Part shown: positions 1 through 11,000 of the stretch, in pieces
Position numbering within the stretch: the first letter of the stretch is position 1
Layout of the letters: the number at the start of each line of letters is the position of its first letter
Source of the DNA: Gonapodya prolifera JEL478
Lineage: Eukaryota > Monoblepharomycota > Monoblepharidomycetes > Monoblepharidales > Gonapodyaceae
NCBI GenBank assembly: GCA_001574975.1
Contig: KQ965744.1
Location: 511,163 to 567,688 of the forward strand
Direction: 5' to 3'
DNA: 56,526 nt
The notes under the pieces: generated by a model
The model's database searches: none
What the model saw: only the letters and a program-made list of their open reading frames with translations
Told to the model about the DNA's origin: nothing
Translations under genes and position numbers: made by a program

Positions 1-1260
1 GGGGGGGTGGTTGAGAGGGGGAGAGTGATGGAGTAACACCCCGCGCGTTGTGTGAAAAGATACCGGGAGAAGAAACCGCCACGTTCCCCATCCTGCACAA
101 CCTGGTCATCCGGTCCGAGAAAGACTTTCCCCCAAACACCAAAGGTCAGTCCTTCCTTTTCCCTCCTCTCGTCTTACTGTCCCCAAATCTCACCTCCCCT
201 CCCCCACCTCCCACCACCTCCCACCCCAGAACTCGTCGTCATCGGAGCCGGCCCCTCCTCCATGGACGTCGCCCAACTCGCCGCGACCAAAACGTCCATT
301 CCTGCCATCTACCTCGCGCACCGACGTCAACACCTGGGCCTGCCCGACCTGTGGTGGCCCTGGGCGTGGAAGCTCGGCATCACCGAGATCTCCGTCGCGG
401 CCTTCTTCTACGGCACACTCGGCCTGCCGAGCTGGCTCGTCGACCCGGTGATTAGAGTGTGGAGTAGTTGCTGGGCGTGGTGGAATGGCGTGCCTGAGTG
501 GGCGCCGGCCAAGGATGTGAGTGCGGGCTGTGTGGGAATGGTGTCACACTGGTTGTGATTACTGACCACACACGTTCTTGCCCGCTCTGTTGTTTTTGGA
601 TGGAACCCAAACTACGCTCATACAGCACCGATTGTAAGCGGATCCCCCCCCCCATTTCTGCGTCTCGCTCTCCCCCCACTCACTCCCCCACTCTTCACCC
701 AACTAGCTCTTACGACGTCGCCTACGCCCTCCGCAGCGAATGCCTGCCCGCCTACCGCGCCAAACGGCTCCGCATCATAATCGCCGAAGCGACCAAAATC
801 GAAAAGGACACGCTGCACTTCTCCAACGGCGTCGTGACCAAGCCGCAGATGGTGGTCGAGGCGACGGGGTGGAACTTGGACATGTCGTGGATCCCTGTGC
901 GGAGCGGAGTCCAGTTCGCGGAGCTCCAGGCGAGACTGTTTGGGCGGTTCGTGGATATGGATTTCCCGGGGCTGTATTGGATTTCGATCGCGAATGGGTT
1001 CATGTGCGCGAACCATAACGCCGATATGACTACGTGAGTCGCGCCTCCGTTTCGGTCTCTGCTCCGCTCTATTTCAACGCTCCACCCGCCCGTCCCGCCC
1101 CAGCCAATGCGTCACCCAGATTCTCAAAGGCACTTGGAAGCAACCTTCCGTCGCGGCCATGGAGAAGCAGATTAAGGACGTGGTACTGACAAGCATCTTT
1201 GTCCCCGGACGAGCGCTGGCCGAGCTCCGCGCGTGCGGGTTTGATGTGGTGCGAGGGTAG
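1..1260 (+). CDS. Flavin-containing monooxygenase-like protein (5' partial)
   Basis: This is the C-terminal part of an FAD/NAD(P)H-dependent monooxygenase; its 5' end lies outside the window. Exons by phase are ..144, 230-516, 626-633, 707-1033 and 1104-1260 (TAG). Exon 2 opens with a Rossmann motif, VVIGAGPSSMDVAQLAA, the usual second nucleotide-binding site of FMO-type enzymes. The end of exon 3 carries VEATGWNLD, the conserved ATG motif of the C-terminal half. Joining exons 2 and 3 directly breaks the frame; an 8-nt exon between a CAG acceptor and a GTAAGC donor restores it and gives KDHRFSYDVAY. Substrate cannot be inferred: xenobiotic, sulfide, Baeyer-Villiger-like and N-hydroxylating relatives share these motifs. 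The family call is fairly sure, the reaction is not. Confidence 0.8.
626..633 (+). other. 8-nt microexon in the monooxygenase gene
   Basis: The octamer CACCGATT is flanked by ...ATACAG and GTAAGCGG, a good acceptor and a good donor. Upstream intron 517-625 and downstream intron 634-706 have ordinary sizes (109 and 73 nt). Without it the frame of exon 2 (phase 0) does not match exon 3 (needs phase 2). Read from sequence; no transcript evidence. Confidence 0.7.
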
Positions 1261-1414
1261 AGGAGGGCAGTGGGAGCGCTGGTGGGAGGTGGAGTGGTGT
1301 GAAGTGGCATCTTTTCAACGGGAATACGTTTCATTATGTATACTATAAGGGTATTTGGCTGTCTAATAATGATAAACCATGCTTTTGTCAAAAACCACCG
1401 CGATGGGGCTGCGC

Positions 1415-1950
1415 TTATTGACTCTCGACGACCCGCACTTTGGCATTATCCCCGCCAACTGCGACTCCCAAGTCGGTCAGCACGCTGCTCATGTGGTCCG
1501 TCACGGTTATGACGCCCTCCTTGAGGTATTGGAGGTGGTTTGGTTCGAGGTACGGGACGAGCTTTGCAGGGCACAGGCACACATAATCAGAGATCCATGG
1601 TGTAACCCTGGGGACAGAGTTGAAAATACTCACGTAGTTATAATTTACCATGATCCCGAGCGATTCTCGTAGCCCGCGGGCTACCAAAAAGCGATTGCAA
1701 TTTTCAGAAATGGTACCGATCGGACATCTTATCACCGGTCAATCACTCACACGTCACGTTTCCCATCCAGTTTATTCTGTGCAAGCACGAGCCGTTGCGT
1801 AGGTGGAAGTTCGCGACCGGGTCGATAGCCTGGCCGTGCGCGCCCTTGCGCTCGTTGACGAGGTACCTGGCGATCAACGGGATTTTAGAGCCACAATCCA
1901 AACGCGTGCATCCCATGTCCCCCGTCGCCCGTCGCCCGTCGCCCCCGTCG

Positions 1951-2016
<66 letters not shown>

Positions 2017-3949
2017 TGCAACTCACCGTGCACACCATCGTGTCACCGGCAGCCGTACCTCCTCCACCAGCTGCGCGTCCTCAATCCACCCCTCTGATCC
2101 CAACAAGCGGTCCAACTGTGCCTGTGTCAGCCTCCAACCCTGTTCCACACCATCCCCAGAAACCTCGCCCGCCTTGACTCTCGCCTCGAACCAGGCTCTG
2201 AACCCAGGAATTGGCGATAGAGTGCAGAACGTCGTGATGCGGTAGTTGGAGAACAGGTAGGGCACACAGCGTTTGATCAGCATGTGGCCCATGTCGATCC
2301 CAGTGAGCCCGGGGTGCGGGGACGTGATGGAGTAGAAGATGGCGGTCGACGGGTGCGTGGGGAGGACGGGTGCGGGATCGTTGATGATCGCCTTTGGATT
2401 GGGCATTGGGCACGTGAGAACATGGTGTTCGAAATACTATCGCAATAAGGCCCACTCCACGAGATGTTCGCCTCCGGCGGAAAGCTCGGTCAGCGCTTCG
2501 AATCTAAGCCTCGGTCTCGCTCCACTCGCGTCCTTGGTCAGCGCTTCGCTCCGCTCGGACTGGTCGCTGCGCTCGCATCTAGACTCACCGTAACATCCCC
2601 TCTAACCTCCTCGAAGAACCCAATCTCCACAAACGCGACCACATCATCCTTCATCCCCTCATGAAAGAACCCAAGCACGATCCTCCCATCCCCAAACCCG
2701 CCAACACGCTGCTTGACGTCGTCCCATCCCTTCATGGGATGCACGGCCTCGTGATGCATGACCCGCTCCAGGATCCGCGCGGGGCTGTCCCAGGTGATGG
2801 GCTGGAAGTGTAGAGCGGAGGAGTTGAAGATCGGGACGAGGTGACGCCGGAGGGAGTCGGTGAGGTTGCGGAGGGAGACGTCCGATGGTGGGGAGTGGCG
2901 TTGGAGTTTCTTTTTGGTTGGGGTTTGGGGACGAGACGGTGTGAATTGGCGTTAGGACGCGGCATTGTTTGGCAGGTCAGGAATCGGGTCATGATGCGGT
3001 GGTGGATGGCAGGTCATGACGTGGTGTCACACGATAGATCAAGAAATCACATGTCTGCTCACCGACGCGACACCCCTGATATCAACCAACGCCCCAATCG
3101 CGCCGTCCGCAATCGACATTGAGTACCACACTTTCTCGTACCGCACTCCAGAATAGGGCGAGAAAAACGCCGCGATCGTTTCGGGCGATGAGGGGCGGCC
3201 TTGTGGGAGACTCTTTGGTCGCGGGGCAGCTAGCGGAGAAACATCATAGTAGCATCTGCCGTTAGAGCATAGTGTGTATTTGCCATCACAAAGACCAAAA
3301 ACTCACCATATGCGGTGGCGATATCAGCGACGACAACTTCCTTATCCTTGGGCCCCAGAGCATTGTACAAGTACAAGAACCGATCGACCTCTGCCGGCGG
3401 GGCAAAGGGCGTTCCTGTCTTTGAGTTGGCGATGAGTTCCAGCTGTGCGCGTACTTCTTCAAGACCGGTCTGCCATTGGCGCGGCGAGGGGGGTCGCGCG
3501 GTGGACATGTCCCGAGTGCTGGCTGGCGAGGTCGCTGCAGGTGGGTCGGCGAGGGAGAGGCCCGCAGTGGCGATCGCCATGAAAGCGGCGCAACGTGGCA
3601 GATGTGGCAGATGCGGAAGGGAAAGGAGTCGCGGTGTCGGTGTATAAATGAACGGAAGCAATCGATTAGGACCCTAACGATATCGTGACACACGACTCCG
3701 ACTGCACCTACGGGACGATTCGCGCTCCATCCCCGCGGACGCTGCTCCGGTCGAATGGAAAGATTGCACAGACGCGCGCTGACTCGCCCCGTGTTGAAGC
3801 GGCGACGCATTCGTGGATATTGGCCGAGCGAGTGGGATAGCGTCCATTGTCGCTGCCGCGGATCGCACAGAGGAAATGGAAATCCTGGCAGGCGAAGCCG
3901 CAGACGCAGAACACAGGATGCGTGGAGCGTGCCGAGCTGCGCGTCGCAT
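1415..3949 (-). CDS. MLYCD: Malonyl-CoA decarboxylase
   Basis: Converts malonyl-CoA to acetyl-CoA and CO2, normally in mitochondria, peroxisomes or cytosol. Exons read on the minus strand are 3949-3712, 3534-3307, 3229-3063, 2909-2589, 2391-2027, 1866-1751, 1680-1634 and 1561-1415. Together they make 1629 nt, an intact frame of 542 aa, slightly longer than animal homologues. Family blocks in order: EAVHPMKGWDDVKQRVG, STAIFYSITSPHPGL, TTFCTLSPIPGF, DPVANFHLRNG and INWMGNV, then GIMVNYNY. The first exon encodes an Arg/Ser/Ala-rich, acid-poor leader (MRRAARHAPRILCSAS) that looks like a mitochondrial presequence; an alternative ATG is at 3580. The C-terminus ends VESQ, so no SKL-type peroxisomal signal. 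Intron 2026-1867 contains 66 consecutive C on the plus strand. The gene is divergent from CLYBL. Family identity is secure; the first intron is inferred from phase only. Confidence 0.9.
1951..2016. repeat. 66-bp homopolymer C tract inside an MCD intron
   Basis: Uninterrupted C from 1951 to 2016 on the plus strand, preceded by CCCGTCG-type degenerate repeats. It lies inside intron 2026-1867 of the malonyl-CoA decarboxylase gene, where it is transcribed as poly-G. It produces long spurious poly-Pro and poly-Gly reading frames. Real length in the genome is uncertain because such tracts are hard to sequence. Confidence 0.95.
2462..2585. repeat. Intronic CG-rich element, copy 1
   Basis: This segment fills most of MCD intron 2588-2392. 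It contains TTCGCCTCCGGCGGAAAGC, CTCGGTCAGCGCTTCG and runs of GCTTCGCTCCGCTCGG. The first two motifs recur in the same order, with changes, in a CLYBL intron at 6840-7035. Relationship to a mobile or introner-like element is inference. Confidence 0.45.
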
Positions 3950-4540
3950 CGAGTGTGTGTGGGTCACAGCAAAGGAGAGGGTTCTTTCAGACAAGGACGT
4001 AAGGGTTCCGGCTCGGGAAATAACTCGAACACCAAGCTTTACGCCGGGCTCTCAACAAGTCTCCAAACGCGGAGTCGCCTAAAATCTGCTAACATATCAC
4101 TTTTGCGGTGAATTTGGGCCACCCTGCGGTCGCCTGCGTGCATCTGGGTCTGTCGAGGTGTCCAGATACGCTGCTGTGTTCGGCCAGACCGCTGTTTAGC
4201 CTAACGAAACTCCACTACGAACAAAGTCAGAATGGCCCCAGAGTGTCGAATGCCAGGTGAAAATGGAAATATAAAAGTGGACGGCGTCCAACTTATGCAA
4301 TTGAGTTCACGGAAATAAATTTGATGAGATTCGAGTGCCGCTAATACAAAGAAAACGACATCAATTTGATGTGCAAACAATGCTGGATGCTCTTCTATTG
4401 AATAAAGCTGCGCCATGTAAGTTTGACAAGGCTGACTGTCTGTGAAAGGAAGACATGACGAATGTGACCTCAGCAGTACAGGTGACTCCGAGCTTTCCAC
4501 CGCACTCTGCAGCACAACACGAATTGAATTGCGTCTCACG
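3950..4540. promoter_or_regulatory. Divergent upstream region between MCD and CLYBL
   Basis: About 590 bp lie between the proposed start codons of the two divergent genes and must hold both promoters. No convincing coding frame was found here; the ORFs are short and out of frame with both neighbours. No TATA box or factor site can be assigned with confidence. Shared regulation is an inference from the arrangement only. Confidence 0.4.
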
Positions 4541-7331
4541 ATGCCCGTCGCTGCCATCCTCCGTACGCTCTGCCCTTCCGCTTCCTCGCACCCGCCGCAA
4601 CACCTCACCGCTCAATCCCCCGTTCCTCAGCGTCTCTCATCCGATCCCTCCCGCCCATCGCACGCTCCCACCACGCGCACAGTCCCGCACTCAGGCGATG
4701 GGTTGCGTCCGCATCCGCGCAGGCTGAAAAACAGCAGCGCGAGTACAGACTACGGCGAGCATTGTTCAACGGTAAGCCGAACCATCCCGATCCTGTTTTC
4801 GCCTTGGAACCCTTCTGACCCCCGCGTACATCTCGCACAATGCGACCGCGTGCCTGCACATTGCACATGCGTCTCCGCACCCTCCATCCGCTGACCTGCC
4901 GCGGCGGAACTCCCACCCGGTCCGATCCGAACAGTCCCAGGTTCGCTTCCGCCGCTTTTGGACCACCTGAAAAGCGCGTCAATGATCAACACTGCTTCTC
5001 GATTTGTCTTCTTTCGCTCCCCACTCACCCACCCTCCACGTTCAGGCTCCGAGGACCGTAAACTGGCTGCCGCACTGCGCGTCGGCGCAGACTCGGTCGT
5101 GTTCGATCTGGAGGACGGCGTCGCGTACCCGCGTAAGGCCGAGGCCAGAGTCAAAGTGAGAGGGGCCTTGGATGTGAGTAGCGGAACGAGTGGAAGCGGT
5201 GTCGATTGAGCGCACTTTGGTCAGGACAGGAGTCACCTGGGAGAGGTCGGAAGCGCAACGCTGAGGCGGTTCGTCCCCACGGAGGCGATTCATCTCGTGT
5301 ACGCCGTCAACTATGTGCGGCGGGAGGAGGCTGGAGGAGGAGATTCATCTCGTCGAGAAACGTCGACCTTGTTCGTAGGGAGGAGGGTGACGGAGGTGAT
5401 TCACATGTGAAGTGAAGCGTGAAGTACATGGGTGTGGATCGGCCAAACGTGTGAGCGAAATATGTGTGCTGGACCGCTGGGGGTGTAGTGGAGGGATGAA
5501 GGGTGCGAATGGAGCAAAAGGGATGGGTGTGAATGGAACAGGGGCGATTGGACGGCTAGGCGCGGTTAAAAGGTTGAAGGTGTGAACGAAGTGGGTGGGA
5601 TGGGACAGTTTGTTATGGTGTCGAGGGGAAAAAGACTAGAACGAATTGCGTCGGATAGGACGGTTCGGAAGCGGACGGGGGAATGCCAGCCCACGTCACC
5701 AACGTTGAATTGCTGTTCTTGCACACGAGCGAGATACGGACGCTGAAAGACTTTTGTCCTTACGGAGTGCCCGCACTGGCAGCACAACTAAACACTGACT
5801 CACCGCATCCTCCTTTTCAATTACTACCCACCACCCGTCTAACCTCCCCTAACCCATCCACCCGAAGACCTTCGACCTCGGCAAATCCGAAAAAGCCGTT
5901 CGAATCAACTCCGTCGGGTGAGATACCGTCTCCATTCGCTTCGATCACCCACTGGAACACCACCAACCGCTCACTCCGACACCTCTTGACGCCCCTGCCC
6001 GCGCACGTGCATGAACAGGAGTGGCCTCGAAGTTGACGACATGAATGCCATCGTAAGTCTTTCTTTTTTCTTTTCAAGCACCCCCTTGTCTCAGTATGGA
6101 ACTGTGACGCGACACACACACCCTCGCCAGCTCCCCTCACCCAACCTCCAAGCCATCGTCATTCCCAAATGCCAGACCGCCCAGGATGTCTTGTTTGTGG
6201 CGGATATGGTGGACCGGATCGCGCCGGAGTCGAAGTGAGTGGGGCTCGCCCGCTTCCCTCACTTCCCTCCTTCCCCCCCGGACCAACCAATGGAACATGT
6301 CTCACATTTCACCACCCCACCACCCCACCACCCCGCCGACCCACCACCGCAGCCGCGCCAACGTGCGCTTCATCGTGTGTGTCGAGAGCGCGCTCGGGCT
6401 GCTCAATTTGCGCGAGATCGCGGGGGCAGACCCCCGCGTGGACGGGATTGTGTGTGAGTCTTGATCGACTCGTGACTTTGCACTTGCGCTTCTTTTCGCA
6501 TACTAATCGCCCCATCCACATCTCTCTCCACTCACGTACCCCATACCCACTTACCTCATTCCTCCCGCTCAACCCTGTGGCCATCACCACCCTCTCACCC
6601 CACCCCACTAACCCCCCGAACAGTCGCCTCCGAAGACTACTGCGCCGACACGGGCATCCGACGCACCCCTTCCCGGCGCGAACTGCAGTACGCGCGGCAG
6701 TGCGTCAGCGCGCACGCGAGCGCGGCGGGCGTGCAGGCCATCGATCTGGTGTGCATGGACTATAAAAGCGAGAAAGTGCTGGTGGGTGTTGCGGTGTGCG
6801 GTGTGGGATGTACATGGACTGCCTCGGGTACACGCCATTGGGATATTTGCCTCGCTCAGCGCTTTTGCGCTTAGGCCTTGATGTCGCTCCGCGAAGAGCA
6901 TTCCGCTCCGCGGGATATTCGCCACCGACTTTCATTCGCGCTTCGCGCGGATCATTCGCCTCCGGTGGACAGCCATTGTCGTCGCTATCGTTCTCCGCTC
7001 GACAGCCTCGGTCAGCGCTTTCTCATTTAGACCCCGAAATCTCATGCGATTCCCCACCCACCCCCATCTACAGGAAGAAGAATGCACCGAGGGTCGCGAA
7101 TGGGGCTTCACGGGCAAGCAAGCGATCCACCCGTTGCAAGTACCTTTGATCCACCAGCACTTCTCGCCGACCCCGGCCGAGATCGAGCGGGCGGGCAGGA
7201 TCGTTGCCGGGTTCGCAGAGCACGTTGCCAAGGGCGTGGGCGCGTTCACGCTGGACGGCAAGATGATCGATATGCCGGTTGTGAAGTGGGCGGAGAAGGT
7301 GTTGGCGCAGGATAGGTTTATTAAGAGCTGA
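4541..7331 (+). CDS. CLYBL: Citramalyl-CoA lyase, mitochondrial (CLYBL-type)
   Basis: HpcH/HpaI aldolase/citrate-lyase beta superfamily; CLYBL splits citramalyl-CoA to acetyl-CoA and pyruvate and has malate-synthase-like side activity. Proposed exons: 4541-4562, 4631-4771, 4935-4940, 5046-5173, 5868-5917, 6019-6052, 6131-6234, 6353-6453, 6624-6781, 7074-7331. The sum is 1002 nt (333 aa) in one frame. Family blocks: VPGS, VVFDLEDGVAYPRK, KAVRINSVGSG, LQAIVIPKCQTAQDV, FASEDYCADTGI, EWGFTGKQAIHPLQV. The N-terminus (RSLPPIARSHHAHSPALRRW) is basic and fits a mitochondrial leader. The VPGS motif exists only if a 6-nt exon is used. The first intron uses a weak GTACGC donor and is the least certain part. 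Intron 5174-5867 is unusually long (694 nt) and intron 6782-7073 carries a repeat. Its divergent neighbour also yields acetyl-CoA. Confidence 0.9.
4935..4940 (+). other. 6-nt microexon in CLYBL
   Basis: The hexamer TCCCAG sits between acceptor GAACAG and donor GTTCGC. Adding it between exon ...LFN (one base left over) and exon GSEDRKL gives LFNVPGSEDRKL, restoring the VPGS motif expected in this family at that position. Skipping it keeps the frame but deletes VP. The donor is weak, so the evidence is motif conservation more than splice-site strength. Confidence 0.6.
5174..5867 (+). other. Long CLYBL intron with short direct repeats
   Basis: This 694-nt intron is several times longer than its neighbours. 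It contains spaced near-repeats of GAGGCGATTCATCTCGT (around 5280, 5338 and 5393) and purine-rich stretches. The protein is continuous across it, so no missing exon is needed. No gene was recognised inside. Confidence 0.5.
6840..7035. repeat. Intronic CG-rich element, copy 2
   Basis: Occupies most of CLYBL intron 6782-7073. It includes GCTCAGCGCTTTTGCGCTTAG, partly self-complementary CGCTCCGCG blocks, TTCGCCTCCGGTGGACAGC and CTCGGTCAGCGCTTTC. The last two match motifs at 2467-2500 in the MCD intron. The similarity is patchy. Confidence 0.4.
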
Positions 7332-8011
7332 ATGTGAATAGATGTCGTTTTCGTGATGGGGGAAGGAGGGAGACGACGACCTTCGTGGAGTGACTCTTGG
7401 TGGTTGACATCACTTCTCAGACAAATACAGACATTGAAACATAACTCTTTTCTTTGTAATTTTCTGTACCTAGGGGAAGACCGCAAACCTTAACGCAAGT
7501 GCAACAGTAACGTGTCATTTTAGTTCAGCTACGTTGGGTTGTTTGAAGCAGTCGGGAGCTTTTACATTGTCGAGTGAACAACAGGAACACTCGATCACTT
7601 CAAGAAAGTATGACTAATGAGACTGTATTTCTTAATGTCCGGTGTGGCAAAGTGTCCTTTAACAATGCTACATGTCTCTTTCCTCTACTTACAACCCGCT
7701 GAAACACATCTGCATCTCCAAGTTCCAATCCTGTTCGCCACATTCACCAGCGACCGACGTGATCACACACTTGGGTCCTAAAGGAAAGGGAGAAACGTGG
7801 GAAGTTAATGGAATCAAAGGCCAATTTGGGCGCTTGATACATTTATGTTGAGATTCGTCTTTTCATACAGTAAATAAATTCACCTTTCTCCAGAAATGGT
7901 CAGAGACTCAGGTTTTCGCAGCACAATGCACCTCCATCGCAGGATGAAGATCATTCAAACAGCAAATTCGCTATGTATGTGCCGTACAAGTGAACTCCAG
8001 CCTTAGCGACC
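7332..8011. other. Intergenic, no gene recognised
   Basis: Between the CLYBL stop codon and the Fanzor relic. Only short reading frames without coding character are present. It may hold the CLYBL 3' end and the left flank of the Fanzor element; no terminal repeat could be identified by eye. Confidence 0.5.
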
Positions 8012-11000
8012 ATGAAGTTCTCCGACACCCTTCCCTTCGATTCTTCCCTACCGTTACATGGGGCTTGCTCGGCTCAAGTGTCGACTGTAATCCGAAGCGG
8101 ACGGTTAGTCTTTTCTCTGCTGTCAATTTTACTTTTGAGAAATGAAGTTGACGAATTTAATCGTGCACGTGGGCTCCACTACTCACTCGGCAGCAACGGG
8201 TCCGTTACCTCCTACCGAACCCGCGGCACCTTCCCACACTCCTCTTCCACCTTCACCAGCACAGCCTCCGATCCCTGCCCGCGACGCTTGCGCAGACTGC
8301 TGGAAATTGCAGCATCAGACAAAGTGTCCCTTGAAGCACTCAAATCTGGAGACCTTTTTCAGGACGCTCGCTGCAAGAAGAGACGCCAATAGCAGCACGG
8401 CATGGAAATATTGGAAGGTCGAGGTAAGAGTCTTTTCCAGTTTGCGTCAAGCTGTGATACTTTTTAAGCTTCATGTATTCACCTAAAGAAAACCGAAGTC
8501 TCCCGAAAGCAATTTTTGAGCAGCCTCGTGCAACCCTATATGAGGCACCTCCTTCTGCCCATAATCGAAAACACGGTGTCGGCCGCACATGAAGTGGTCA
8601 TCAAGACGAGGTTAGGGAACGGATAAACGGGGCAAAGGCAGCGCGGAAAGCTGCCAAAGGTGCTGAATCCGATCAAGATGACGACGAGGATGAGGATGAA
8701 GAGCGAGAGAAGCCGCTGCTTGACCAACTCGCCTCGCTGCCAGGTGATGATACAAGAATCTCTGCCAGGAACAGGAAGAAACAAAAGAACAAGGAGCGCA
8801 GGAGGCGGCAGAGAGAGGCCCGAAAAGCCCGGGCGAAGGCGGGCTCGTCGTTTCGCCGGCCATCTTCCGCCGCAGGTCCTTCCATGGATCCCCCGCCTTC
8901 CTCCTCCGCCGCTGCAGCTCCATCGATGAGCACGTCGTCTCGCCCGCCTTCTGCCTCCGCAACTGGTGCAGGCACGTTGCCTCGCCCGCCTTCTGCGTCC
9001 GCCGGGGGTCCATCCACTGGAACATCGAGTTGCCCGCCTTCCGCAGCCGCCGTGGGTAGTGGCTCAGCAAATCAGCCCAATGTTGCATCGTACGGAACCG
9101 GTGCACTCCCCAAAATACCCAACCCCTTCTCCGCATCTCCCATCTACCACTTACACATGCAGTATGTCCCATTCTCCCAATCTGCACTGGCCCATATAGT
9201 GTACAAGTGCGTTCTCGCGCTATTTTCACATTTTCACGAGTATCCACTTCACACGTCTTTTTCTTTCAGGAACCAAGATGAAGTTCTCCAATTCCGCTAC
9301 CAGAGACGCCGTTCTCCGTGATATGACCTCGAAGCCCCGACTCCACCTCTCCTATCTCCTTGATACGACACGATACTCCAACAAGCTGAACGGCGAACTC
9401 TCAGTGGTAGAGATCTAAACCATGTCGGGCTTCACGACGGATGGAGTTGGCGCCTCGGTCAACTTTCATGTGTACAGCCTCGTGGAAGTTGACGAAAAGC
9501 GGAAGAAGATCCTCAAAGAGAAATCTGATGAGCAAGACTGGATCAACTTTCGTAGTAAGGTTTTTTCGTTGAGTTGATTCTTACTTGACGCCTACCATGC
9601 TCAACTTCTTACGAAACCAAAAAGATCACTTCCAGTTTACGCGTGGGGATGCTCTCTCACAACGATCACTGTTCGAAATGCCAGTTTTGCGTGGGGCTGA
9701 TCCTGGAAGGCGAGAACTTTCTTACTCTGTCTGCCACATAAGTGTGGAGGAGTACCACGCAATCGTCTCTACTATGTATTACATCAAGTCCAGCGGAGCC
9801 GATCCTGTGGACCCGAACCCCTTCAACTAGGCGTATCGCACTATAACCCAGATGGTCGACGTGAACTCTTCTATTTCAGGAGGGAATTCGATGTCAAAGG
9901 AAAGCTCCTCTCCATTGATCTTGTGAGACGATCCCCTGACCCGGCGATTGATTACGAGTCGATCCGTCCAAAGCCGTATTTTGGATCTGACCGTGATCAT
10001 ATCCGGGGCGACAAGACAGAGGAGGAGCCGTTGGATCAGCGGCTGGAGCGGGAGTCATCGCGTTCCACGCGCGGGAGAGGGACGTCAAAGGGTGGGCGAG
10101 GACGAAGCCAAAGTCGGAAAGTCAGGCGAAATCCAAATCCAGAACGAGGGCTGGGGTGGCGATGACCGAGGCAGAAGTTGTGATACGAGACGTTGGAGAC
10201 TGACTTCGATGCCTACATTGAGGAAATGTACCCTGAGAGTGGGACAGGAGTGCGAGATTCCATGGGATGGGCTCCGGGGCAAGAGAAGGTGGTCGTGATT
10301 CTTCGTCTTGGGAACGATGAATGCCGAAGGCGCGCGCGATATGTGAAAGCTCAGAAGCTCCGCGAGACGCGGAGAACAAAGAGCATGATCCCAGTGAGTA
10401 TCGCACTGCACTTTCAAACTTTTCGTCAGATTGACGAAGTGCAACAACAGAATGCCAAAGTGTTTGACTCGACTTCGAATACTCTGACTGACGTTGGAAC
10501 TCTAAGCGCCGAAGCACTCCTGTCTCGCCTCCCGACACCCTAAACAAGCAATGTCGCCAAATTTGAGGCGTATACTGCGACCATCCTCGCTAACCTCAAG
10601 CCTCTCTCGAGTGAGTAAAAGTCTTGAAGGCGAGGCTTTTGCAGGCTCAGTGATAAAGCTCTTTTGCCTCTCATCAGAACATTTGGGAGCAAGCGGGAAA
10701 GGTGAGTCTCATGTTTACCCATTTATTTATCATGTTATCGATTGCGCTTCAGACCCCTCAGGATGCACTCGTACGGAGGTCGCAGGCCCCGATGTCGAGA
10801 ATCGCAAACGACCTATTTGCCTCAAACCGTGTCATTTTTCTCCGAAATTCCTCTGCCGTTGTGGAACCGTTTCAGTTTCCCACTCCAGATGTCCGTCCTG
10901 TTATTGCCTTTGGGAACGCCAACTTCAGGACGAGTTCCCGGGGGTCGGCTTCGTCTCCAAACCGCAAGGTGAGTTGACTTTCCCTTTATTCTGTGGCGTT

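Noticed and set aside
1743-2177. Poly-Gly and poly-Pro reading frames
   Set aside because: Generated by the 66-nt C homopolymer inside an intron.
9838-9895. Second RuvC-I-like motif (NPDGRRELFYF) in the Fanzor relic
   Set aside because: It lacks the DPG order; the better RuvC-I is GADPGRREL at 9693. It may be a partial duplication or chance.
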